In this document: one piece after another, positions 33,006-39,406 of the stretch
Numbering within the stretch: position 1 is the stretch's first letter
Layout: each line of letters opens with the position of its first letter
Assembly (NCBI GenBank): GCA_033791545.1
Contig: JASJGL010000062.1
Span: 1-64,000 of the forward strand
Length of the DNA stretch: 64,000 bases
Reading direction: 5' to 3'
DNA from: Antarcticimicrobium sp033791545
GTDB lineage: Bacteria > Pseudomonadota > Alphaproteobacteria > Rhodobacterales > Rhodobacteraceae
Notes under the pieces: model-generated
What the model was told of the DNA's origin: nothing
The model's database searches: none
Seen by the model: the letters and a program-made list of their open reading frames with translations, nothing else
Program-made: the position numbers and the translations under genes

Positions 33006-33059
33006 CTGGGGCAAGGGGCGATCACGGCAAAACGGAGCGTCGGCGGCAAGCCGCGGTTT

Positions 33060-33082
33060 GAGTATTTTTAACAAGAAGAAGC
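33060..33082 (+). repeat. Dispersed intergenic repeat, subtype A copy 3
   Basis: GAGTATTTTTAACAAGAAG upstream of mmcB and just after the structured region, preceded by a GCGG/CCGC mini-hairpin. It matches copies at 12483 and 24392 (minus). Confidence 0.65.
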
Positions 33083-33136
33083 AGGGGGGCGGCACCGGGA
33101 TCAGCGGGCGGACGGGCTTGCGCGGACTTGAAATTT

Positions 33137-33151
33137 GTTCATGGATTGTTC
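33137..33151 (+). promoter_or_regulatory. LexA (SOS) box upstream of mmcB
   Basis: GTTC-ATGGATT-GTTC is an exact GTTC-N7-GTTC direct repeat, the alphaproteobacterial LexA target. It ends 11 bases before the mmcB start codon. Confidence 0.82.
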
Positions 33152-33162
33152 ACATTCTATTT

Positions 33163-33618
33163 ATGCTGGAACGTTTGCAACCCGGTCAGCTTCTGGCCCG
33201 CGGCGTGGCGCGTCATCTCGCGCGGTGCGGCTTTGTGTCGGTGGAGGAATTCGTGCCCAGCCGCGGGCTGCGGCTGGACGTGATGGGGCTGGGCCCGAAG
33301 GGCGAGCTTTGGGGGATCGAGTGCAAGTCCAGCCGCGCCGATTTCCTGTCGGACAGCAAATGGCAGGGCTATCTGGAATGGTGCGACCGCTATTTCTGGG
33401 CCGTGGACATGGCGTTCCCGACCGAACTGTTGCCCGAGGGCAGCGGGCTGATCCTTGCCGATCCTTATGACGCCGAGATCGTCCGCATGGGCCCGGAGGA
33501 CAGGCTGGCCCCGGCGCGGCGCAAGGCCATGATCCAGAAATTCGCCACCCATGCGGCGCGGCGCTTGCAGGCGTTTCGAGATCCCGGAGGGACGGGCGTG
33601 GCGGGCGTCAGTCTGTGA
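33163..33618 (+). CDS. mmcB: MmcB family DNA repair protein (putative endonuclease)
   Basis: A 151-aa protein of the MmcB family, in the PD-(D/E)XK nuclease superfamily and linked to DNA-damage tolerance in Caulobacter. The catalytic-like core reads LRLDVMGLGPKGELWGIECK (residues about 36-55), with the Asp and Glu-x-Lys of the nuclease fold. It is followed by RADFLSDSKWQGYLEWCDRY. The ATG at 33163 follows an SOS box, so LexA repression is expected. No ribosome site is obvious and the leader is short. The gene downstream is convergent. Confidence 0.9.
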   Translation: MLERLQPGQLLARGVARHLARCGFVSVEEFVPSRGLRLDVMGLGPKGELWGIECKSSRADFLSDSKWQGYLEWCDRYFWAVDMAFPTELLPEGSGLILADPYDAEIVRMGPEDRLAPARRKAMIQKFATHAARRLQAFRDPGGTGVAGVSL

Positions 33619-33796
33619 CGGCGCGCGCAGCCTGAGCGGCGGCCCGAATCTCTTCAGCGATTTCTTCGGCCTCTTCGGGTTCGAAATCCATCGGAACCTC
33701 GACCCCTTGGGATTCGATGAAAATGCGCACCATGCCCTTGTCCGTGGGCCCGATCTGCATGTTGGCTTCGATTTCGCGTTCGGTATTGATGCTCAT
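33608..33796 (-). CDS. Small acidic conserved protein
   Basis: A 62-aa acidic protein (MSINTEREIEANMQIGPTD, then VRIFIESQGVEVPMDFEP and an EEAEEIAEEIRAAAQ helix). The pattern of a beta pair followed by an amphipathic helix is well formed. I recall similar short proteins annotated as DUF6324 in Rhodobacterales, but cannot verify this. GGAGG precedes the ATG. Its end overlaps the end of the convergent mmcB by 11 bases. Function unknown. Confidence 0.78.
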   Translation of the reverse strand: MSINTEREIEANMQIGPTDKGMVRIFIESQGVEVPMDFEPEEAEEIAEEIRAAAQAARAVTD

Positions 33797-33919
33797 GGTG
33801 GCCTCCGGTGACTAGGCACCCCTGCTAGCGCGCGTCGGTTTGGGAATCAAGCGGGGTTGCGCGCGCGAGGGCGGTGGCGGGCCAGTTGAATAAACATCGC
33901 AGATTGATCGGTAAACTGC

Positions 33920-33948
33920 TTGCATTCACCGGAGCGGTTGGCTAAATC
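33920..33948 (+). promoter_or_regulatory. Promoter of tRNA-His
   Basis: TTGCAT (33920-33925), a 17-base spacer and TAAATC (33943-33948), with the tRNA beginning 11 bases later, fit a sigma-70 promoter. Confidence 0.6.
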
Positions 33949-33958
33949 GCCACCCAGT

Positions 33959-34035
33959 GCCGCCTTAGCTCAGTTGGTTAGAGCGCTGGATTGTGGATCC
34001 AGAGGTCCCCCGTTCAAGCCGGGGAGGCGGTACCA
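33959..34035 (+). tRNA. tRNA-His (anticodon GTG)
   Basis: A 77-nt cloverleaf with acceptor GCCGCCT/AGGCGGT and encoded CCA. The anticodon arm is CTGGA-TTGTGGA-TCCAG, giving GTG. The base before G1 is T and the discriminator is A73, so the usual G-1:C73 identity pair is not encoded. This is the known alphaproteobacterial exception and supports the lineage call. Confidence 0.96.
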
Positions 34036-34085
34036 TAAAATTCCGAACAGATGATGTTGCGAGAGCGGCGCTTTTCAGGGCCGCT

Positions 34086-34394
34086 TTAGTCGATTTTGAC
34101 GCTTTGGCGCAGGTTGCCGGAGGTCGCGTCGAAGATCAGGATGCGCTGATCGTCGGTGACAATGGCGTACCAGCCGGGGCCCATGGTCACCGCCTGCGCC
34201 TTGGCACCGTCTGGCAGGGTGATGTGGTCGGGCAGGGGCGGCGTGCGGCCCGACAGCCGCGTGACAAGCAGGCCGACGACCACTACAACGCCGACGATCA
34301 TCACCACGGTGAGCGTGGTGACGAGAAGGCGCAACAGACGCAGAGGGCCCGGTTCGGGCACGGCGTCGTCGGATTGGGGCAGGGGATCAGTCAT
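34086..34394 (-). CDS. Small single-pass membrane protein (DUF6476-like)
   Basis: A 102-aa protein: acidic/proline N terminus, one transmembrane helix (about residues 25-46, LVTTLTVVMIVGVVVVVGLL), then a beta-rich domain (AVTMGPGWYAIVTDDQRILIFDA). I associate it tentatively with DUF6476 proteins found beside rluD in Rhodobacterales. Its ATG overlaps the ATG of the divergent rluD by two bases, so the two genes share no intergenic space. No clear ribosome site. Confidence 0.75.
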   Translation of the reverse strand: MTDPLPQSDDAVPEPGPLRLLRLLVTTLTVVMIVGVVVVVGLLVTRLSGRTPPLPDHITLPDGAKAQAVTMGPGWYAIVTDDQRILIFDATSGNLRQSVKID

Positions 34395-35418
34395 GGCCAG
34401 CCGTATTGTCGGTTTCGAGATAGCGGCCGATCCGCCGCCCCGCCTTGATAAGGCGCTTGCGCGGGATGTGCCAGACGAAGCGGTGCTGTCACGCACCCGG
34501 TTGGCCCGGCTGATTGTGGCGGGCGCGGTGCAGGTGGATGGCACCGTCGTGTCCGACGCCAAGGCCCGGGTTGGCGAGGGTGCGCAGATCGAGATCGTGG
34601 TCGAGGAGGCGGAAGAGAGCCATATCGGCCCCGAGGACATCGCGCTGAACGTGGTGTTTGAAGATGACGAGTTGATCGTGGTGAACAAACCGGCGGGCAT
34701 GGTGGTGCATCCGGCACCGGGGACGCCCTCGGGGACGCTGGTCAATGCGCTGCTGCACCACTGCGGCGAGGATCTGTCGGGCGTGGGCGGGGTCAAACGG
34801 CCCGGCATCGTGCATCGGATCGACAAGGAGACCAGCGGGCTGTTGGTGGTGGCCAAGACCGATGCGGCGCATCAGGGGTTGGCGGCGCAGTTCGAGGCGC
34901 ACACGGTGGAGCGTCTGTATCAGGCGATCTGCTATGGCGTGCCAGAGGCCAGCGATCCGCGCCTGAGGGGCATCAAAGGCGTGAGTTTTGAGCCCGGCAA
35001 CATCATGAAGATCACCACCCAGTTGGCCCGCCACAAAACCGACAGGCAGCGACAGGCGGTGCTGTTTCAGGGCGGGCGGCATGCGGTGACGCGGGTGCGG
35101 GTGGAAGAGCGATTCGGTACGCCGCCGGTGGCGGCGCTGGTGGCCTGTTGGCTGGAAACCGGGCGCACGCATCAGATCCGGGTGCATATGACTCATGCCG
35201 GCCATGGTCTGATCGGGGATCCTGTCTATGGCGGGCGGCGCAAGCTGCCGGCAAAGGCCCTGCCCGAGGCGACGCAGGAGATGGTGCGCAGCTTTCCCCG
35301 TCAGGCGCTGCATGCAGCGGTTTTGGGGTTCGAGCATCCGGTGACGGGCGAGGCGCTGCGATTCGAGGCCCCGCTGGCGCAGGATATGGAGGCGCTTTTG
35401 GCGGCGCTGCGGAGCTAG
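34393..35418 (+). CDS. rluD: 23S rRNA pseudouridine synthase RluD
   Basis: A RluA-family pseudouridine synthase expected to modify helix 69 uridines of 23S rRNA. It is 341 aa. An N-terminal S4 RNA-binding domain (about 15-75) precedes the catalytic domain, which has the family motif HRIDKETSGLLVVAKT with its catalytic Asp near residue 153, and the later WLETGRTHQIRVHMTHAGHG. GGGGAT lies upstream as a weak ribosome site. It is head-to-head with the small membrane protein. RluC cannot be fully excluded as the specificity. Confidence 0.93.
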   Translation: MASRIVGFEIAADPPPRLDKALARDVPDEAVLSRTRLARLIVAGAVQVDGTVVSDAKARVGEGAQIEIVVEEAEESHIGPEDIALNVVFEDDELIVVNKPAGMVVHPAPGTPSGTLVNALLHHCGEDLSGVGGVKRPGIVHRIDKETSGLLVVAKTDAAHQGLAAQFEAHTVERLYQAICYGVPEASDPRLRGIKGVSFEPGNIMKITTQLARHKTDRQRQAVLFQGGRHAVTRVRVEERFGTPPVAALVACWLETGRTHQIRVHMTHAGHGLIGDPVYGGRRKLPAKALPEATQEMVRSFPRQALHAAVLGFEHPVTGEALRFEAPLAQDMEALLAALRS

Positions 35419-35448
35419 GGGACTGTCGCTCAGAACAGGGTAGGGCGT

Positions 35449-37335
35449 TCAGAACAGGACCAGATCGTTTGACAGATCCGAGATCGAGATGTCCTGAATC
35501 GTGATCTTCTGAGCGCTACCGAAATCCAGCACCGCGTCGCCGCCCACATCCGATCCGAATCGATCAAGCACCTGCGCCTTGCTCAACCCGCCGCCCCAGA
35601 TCTTGTCGTCGATGCGCAACGTGTCCTTGTTGTCGTTGAACTTCATGATCGTGTCCCGGCCATGGCCAGAGCGGTAGATGAAGACATCCGCGCCACTGTT
35701 GCCGATCATCGTGTCGTCGCCGCCAGCGCCGATCATCGTGTCCTTGCCCTTGCCGCCAATCATCTCGTCGTTGCCGGCCCCGCCCAAAAGCCTGTCATTG
35801 CCGTTGGCCCCGACCAACTTGTCGGCGCCGCCATTGCCGAACAGCTTGTCGTTGCCCTTCAACCCCTTGAGCGTATCGTTGCCGTCATTCCCGTACAGCT
35901 TGTTCTTGGCGCTGTTGCCCGTGATGTCGTCATTGCCAGACCCGGCGCGGTAACTCTCGATCACTGTGTTGCGAGCGATCACCATCGCGCCCGCAACGCC
36001 ATAGATGTCCGACAGGCTTTCGGCGCGCAGATCGACCCTTTGAGTCGCGGTGTCGGTGCGCAAATCGATGATGTCCTTCCCGCCGCTATCGACGATTGTG
36101 AAACTGAGCGGCTGGTCGCCAGACATCAACGGATGCGAACTGCCCTCGACCAGGGAGGCGAACATGATGTCCATGTAATCGCCGATATTGGAATTCTTGC
36201 CATAGCGCGTATTGCCGGCGTTGATGCCGCCGGGTGCGCCATAGAGATCCTGAACCGCCAGCACATCGGCGATCATGGGCCCCGTCACCAGCGCATAGTC
36301 GGCCTTGTCGTTGGTGTTCAGGGTTTGGTTGATGTAGGACATGATCGTCGTGTTCCAACTGTCGTTCAGATAGAGAACGCTGTCGGGATAGGTGGTCGGC
36401 CCGCCGGTGCCTGCGTTGTAATCTCCCGCATGGGCGAGACCCAACGTATGGCCAATCTCGTGCACGAAGGTCTGGAACACATAGCTGTCCAGCGTATAGA
36501 TCCCGGTGTCCCAGCCTTTGGCGATATTGATCGTGGCGCTCTTGATGGCGCTGCCCGAGGGGACGTCGGAGTTGGCATAGGCCTTGCCCGGGTCCTCGTC
36601 GTCGAAGGTGATGTCGGCGCTGCCGGTGACCGAGACGAATTTCAAGCCGGTCACTTTGGCCCAGGCATCAAAGGCGTGCGGCACCAGGGCCCGCCCCTCG
36701 GCCGTCAGCGCCGATGAGTCGTAGGTGATGGTATCCTTGTCCCAAGCGCGCCGTTCGCCGCCGAAAAACTCCCAGCCCGAATCGGTCAGACGATTGGAAA
36801 TTTCGTCCAGGCTCCAGGTCTTGAGGCCGCCGGTGCCGGGGCCGGTGGAATCCTCGATCACACTGACCGTGTAGGCCCCGATGCCGTTATGACCGGATTC
36901 CTCGGCGATGACGTAATAGGTGCCGCTGCGCGTGGCCGTAACCTCGAGTCGGCTGACCGCGTAATCGACGCCGAGATAGTTCACGATCTCGAAATCGTCA
37001 TTGGTCAGGACCATACCGGTGTCGTCCGCCAGCGCCAGAAATGTCTCCATCGAAAAGGAATACATCTCAATGTTATAGGTGGTGCCCTTTACGAACTCGA
37101 TGCGGATCCAGTCGCTGTCGCCATAGGTGCTGATGCCGCCGTCGAAGGTGGAATTGACGGTCATCACACCGCGATCGGTAAAGCTGTGCGGGCCGGCGGG
37201 GGCCTCGAACCATTCGGCCCAGGTTTCGCCATACCCGGGGGTGGTCGTGGGATTGAAGCCGGAGGTGCTGGCGCCACTGTCGGCATAGATGCAACCGGTG
37301 GCGAACGGATGGAGGGAGGCGCAGATACCGCACAT
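35449..37335 (-). CDS. Secreted RTX serralysin-like metalloprotease (M10)
   Basis: A 628-aa exported zinc protease. A beta-rich pre-peptidase-like domain (about 50-165) precedes the M10 catalytic domain, with zinc motif HEIGHTLGLAH near residue 289 and Met-turn IMSY about 45 residues later. Glycine/aspartate RTX repeats follow (for example GNDTLKGLKGNDKLFGNGG and GGAGNDEMIGGKGKDTM), binding calcium. The C terminus ends DLVLF, as expected for a type I secretion signal. It has no Sec signal. The N terminus MCGICASLHPFATGC has four cysteines, unusual for an RTX protein. No type I secretion genes are adjacent. Confidence 0.92.
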   Translation of the reverse strand: MCGICASLHPFATGCIYADSGASTSGFNPTTTPGYGETWAEWFEAPAGPHSFTDRGVMTVNSTFDGGISTYGDSDWIRIEFVKGTTYNIEMYSFSMETFLALADDTGMVLTNDDFEIVNYLGVDYAVSRLEVTATRSGTYYVIAEESGHNGIGAYTVSVIEDSTGPGTGGLKTWSLDEISNRLTDSGWEFFGGERRAWDKDTITYDSSALTAEGRALVPHAFDAWAKVTGLKFVSVTGSADITFDDEDPGKAYANSDVPSGSAIKSATINIAKGWDTGIYTLDSYVFQTFVHEIGHTLGLAHAGDYNAGTGGPTTYPDSVLYLNDSWNTTIMSYINQTLNTNDKADYALVTGPMIADVLAVQDLYGAPGGINAGNTRYGKNSNIGDYMDIMFASLVEGSSHPLMSGDQPLSFTIVDSGGKDIIDLRTDTATQRVDLRAESLSDIYGVAGAMVIARNTVIESYRAGSGNDDITGNSAKNKLYGNDGNDTLKGLKGNDKLFGNGGADKLVGANGNDRLLGGAGNDEMIGGKGKDTMIGAGGDDTMIGNSGADVFIYRSGHGRDTIMKFNDNKDTLRIDDKIWGGGLSKAQVLDRFGSDVGGDAVLDFGSAQKITIQDISISDLSNDLVLF

Positions 37336-37605
37336 GGATAACGCTCCGATAAAATACAGGTCAGAACAATTTGCCCCGGTATCCTAACATATCCTTAGAT
37401 TTGAGTCGCGTGTGCGGTGGTCAGCCGAGGAGGGCGCGCGGGTGCTTAGGAGGGGGCGAGGGCGGCTCTCTCGTAAACGTGATCGGGGGGTGTTCTGAAA
37501 AGCCCTGTGCTGGGCGAGTATTGGCCAAAAGTGCAGGACTTGTGCGAAATTGACCTAATCCCGCGTTTGTTCATCGAGTCTTGTTGCCCTACTGTGGGCG
37601 CGCCC

Positions 37606-37634
37606 CTTGAAAGGGACGAATAGGTGACCCACAT
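37606..37634 (+). promoter_or_regulatory. Putative heat-shock (RpoH) promoter for rpoH
   Basis: CTTGAAA (37606-37612), a 15-base spacer and CCCACAT (37628-37634) resemble the sigma-32 pattern CTTGAAA-N13/15-CCCCAT. It is about 95 bases before the rpoH ATG and compatible with autoregulation. Confidence 0.5.
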
Positions 37635-37640
37635 GCTATG

Positions 37641-37696
37641 TTAAGGCAGTATACATCTGTCAAGGCAGCAAAGATCTGTTAACAGCAAACATCTGT
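37641..37696 (+). repeat. Triple tandem repeat in the rpoH leader
   Basis: Units of 19, 19 and 17 bases share TYAAGGCAG...ATCTG: 37641-37659, 37660-37678 and 37679-37695. ATCTGT recurs at 37655, 37674 and 37691. It lies 34 bases before the rpoH ATG, in the likely 5' leader. Confidence 0.7.
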
Positions 37697-37729
37697 TCAA
37701 CGAATAAACATCGAGGACGACAGACACTA

Positions 37730-38626
37730 ATGGCAAACTATGCAAATCTGCCGGCCCCGACTCCGGAAGGCGGCCTTAACCGCTATATGCAGGAGATCCG
37801 CAAGTTTCCGCTGTTGGAGCCTGAAGAAGAATACATGCTCGCCAAGCGCTGGGTCGAGGAGCAGGACACCGCGTCGGCCCACAAGATGGTGACCAGCCAC
37901 CTGCGGTTGGCCGCCAAGATCGCCATGGGCTATCGCGGTTATGGTCTGCCGCAGGCCGAGGTGATCTCGGAGGCGAACGTGGGCCTGATGCAGGCGGTCA
38001 AGCGGTTCGATCCGGAAAAAGGGTTCCGGCTTGCCACCTATGCGATGTGGTGGATCCGCGCCTCGATCCAGGAATATATCCTGCGCTCGTGGTCGCTGGT
38101 GAAGCTGGGGACCACCAGTGGGCAGAAAAAGCTGTTCTTCAACCTGCGCAAGGCCAAGGCCAAGATCGGTGCGCTGGAAGAGGGCGACCTGCGCCCGGAG
38201 AATGTCCAGCGGATCGCGCATGATCTCGGGGTGACCGAGAAAGAGGTGATCAGCATGAACCGCCGGATGTCCGGTGGCGATGCCTCGCTGAATGCCACGG
38301 TGGGCTCTGAGGGCGAGGGCACCATGCAATGGCAGGACTGGTTGGAGGACGAGGATGCCGACCAGGCGGGTGACTATGAGGCGCGCGACGAGTTGGAAGC
38401 GCGGCGCGAGTTGTTGGCGCAGGCCTTGGGCGTGCTCAATGATCGTGAGAAGGATATCCTGACGCAGCGGCGGCTGGCCGAGAAAACGGTCACGCTGGAA
38501 GAGTTGAGCGGGCAGTACAATGTCAGCCGCGAACGCATCCGCCAGATCGAGGTACGCGCGTTTGAAAAGCTGCAGAAGAAGATGCGCGAACTGGCCAAGG
38601 AAAAGGGCATGCTGGCCACGGCGTGA
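37730..38626 (+). CDS. rpoH: Heat-shock sigma factor RpoH (sigma-32)
   Basis: RpoH directs transcription of chaperone and protease genes such as lon. It is 298 aa with region 2 (HLRLAAKIAMGYRGYG ... RLATYAMWWIRASIQEYI), the RpoH-box QKKLFFNLRKAKAK after region 2.4, and region 4 with LEELSGQYNVSRERIRQIE. This short form lacks region 1.1 and the large non-conserved insert, which separates it from RpoD. The tandem repeat and an RpoH-like promoter lie upstream. A terminator follows. Confidence 0.97.
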   Translation: MANYANLPAPTPEGGLNRYMQEIRKFPLLEPEEEYMLAKRWVEEQDTASAHKMVTSHLRLAAKIAMGYRGYGLPQAEVISEANVGLMQAVKRFDPEKGFRLATYAMWWIRASIQEYILRSWSLVKLGTTSGQKKLFFNLRKAKAKIGALEEGDLRPENVQRIAHDLGVTEKEVISMNRRMSGGDASLNATVGSEGEGTMQWQDWLEDEDADQAGDYEARDELEARRELLAQALGVLNDREKDILTQRRLAEKTVTLEELSGQYNVSRERIRQIEVRAFEKLQKKMRELAKEKGMLATA

Positions 38627-38670
38627 CACCGGACCTGACCGGGTATCGATGTCGAGCCCGAAGCTTTTGG

Positions 38671-38700
38671 ACCCCGCTCTTGTGAAAGGGCGGGGTTTTT
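38671..38700 (+). terminator. Terminator of rpoH
   Basis: ACCCCGC (38671-38677) pairs with GCGGGGT (38690-38696) with extra inner pairs, followed by TTTTT. Confidence 0.85.
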
Positions 38701-38808
38701 GTTTGGGCGGTTCTGAGTGCGTTTGATGGCCGTCGTCGCGGGGCTGGTGGGGGGGATTGGGAGAAGAAGGGGCGCTGCCCCCGCCGCGGCTAGGGCCGCG
38801 TCTCCCCC

Positions 38809-38833
38809 GGGATATTTTCAGTGAAAGGAAAAT
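38809..38833 (+). repeat. Dispersed intergenic repeat, subtype B copy 1
   Basis: GGGATATTTTCAGTGAAAGG, preceded by GGGGCGCTGCCCC-like and GCCGCGGC...GCCGCG blocks (38770-38800). It resembles the copy at 41338-41360 and shares the ATATTT plus purine-rich tail layout with subtype A. Confidence 0.6.
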
Positions 38834-38909
38834 TCAGAGGCTGTTGGCGTCACCGCTCTAGGAAAACGCGCAAGAGCGGCCTAGATTCGGGTGGTCAGGA
38901 GGGTTTGAC

Positions 38910-39179
38910 ATGGCCGGTGGTTGGACGCGCGATGGCGCGGTGAGCGAACAGATCGAGGCTTCGATCAATGACGAGCTGTCGCGGCTCAAGGCGCGGCGCG
39001 GGCTTGTGGGCGAGAGCTTGACCCATTGCGCCGAATGCGAGGAACCGATTCCCGAAGCGCGGCGTGCGGCAATCCCCGGGGTCAAGCTGTGCATTGAGTG
39101 TCAGCAGGAGCGCGACGGCGTCCGTCAGGCCCGCGGTGGCATCAACCGGCGCGGGTCCAAGGACAGCCAGTTGAAGTGA
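38910..39179 (+). CDS. DksA/TraR-family C4 zinc-finger protein
   Basis: An 89-aa short member of the DksA/TraR family. Zinc cysteines are in CAEC (near residues 40-43) and CIEC (near 61-64), after an amphipathic helix (SINDELSRLKARRG). True DksA has a long coiled-coil that reaches the RNA polymerase secondary channel. This one is truncated at the N terminus like TraR/YbiI, so ppGpp-type regulation may or may not apply. It lies alone between rpoH and pepF. Confidence 0.88.
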   Translation: MAGGWTRDGAVSEQIEASINDELSRLKARRGLVGESLTHCAECEEPIPEARRAAIPGVKLCIECQQERDGVRQARGGINRRGSKDSQLK

Positions 39180-39288
39180 ACGGCGGCGCGCTTTGCACGC
39201 CGCCTGCCTGTTCAATGTCAGCGAGGGGGGCAGAGGCGGGGTCAGGACCCCGCCCGTTCATGCGCGAAGCGATCCCCGTTCGAAAGGA

Positions 39289-39311
39289 AAAAGGCGTCAC
39301 AGGCGCCTTTT
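39289..39311. terminator. Bidirectional terminator between the DksA-like gene and pepF
   Basis: AAAAGGCG (39289-39296) and CGCCTTTT (39304-39311) form a perfect stem with T/A flanks, so it can serve both converging genes. Confidence 0.7.
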
Positions 39312-39365
39312 CTGATCTTTCTCACCCTCTCCGGGAAGCCTGCCTTGCCGGGGCTCCGCCCGTTC

Positions 39366-39405
39366 GCGAGCGAAACGCTCCCCCGGAGCGTTTCCGAGGA
39401 GCTCG
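39366..39405. repeat. Nested inverted repeat just past the pepF stop
   Basis: GAAACGCTCC / GGAGCGTTTC (39372-39381 and 39385-39394, 3-base loop), with outer GCGAGC / GCTCGC arms at 39366-39371 and 39400-39405. There is no T tract, so it may stabilise the pepF mRNA end. Confidence 0.6.
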
Positions 39406-39406
39406 C

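Larger units (their letters stand above)
37336..37729 (+). other. rpoH upstream region
   Basis: About 394 bases without a gene between the metalloprotease start and rpoH. It holds an RpoH-type promoter (37606-37634), a triple tandem repeat (37641-37696) and the rpoH ribosome site region. The portion 37380-37600 shows no recognisable gene. Confidence 0.6.

Noticed and set aside
37641..37696. Short CRISPR-like array upstream of rpoH
   Set aside because: The units are contiguous 17-19-mers with no separate spacers, and no cas genes occur.
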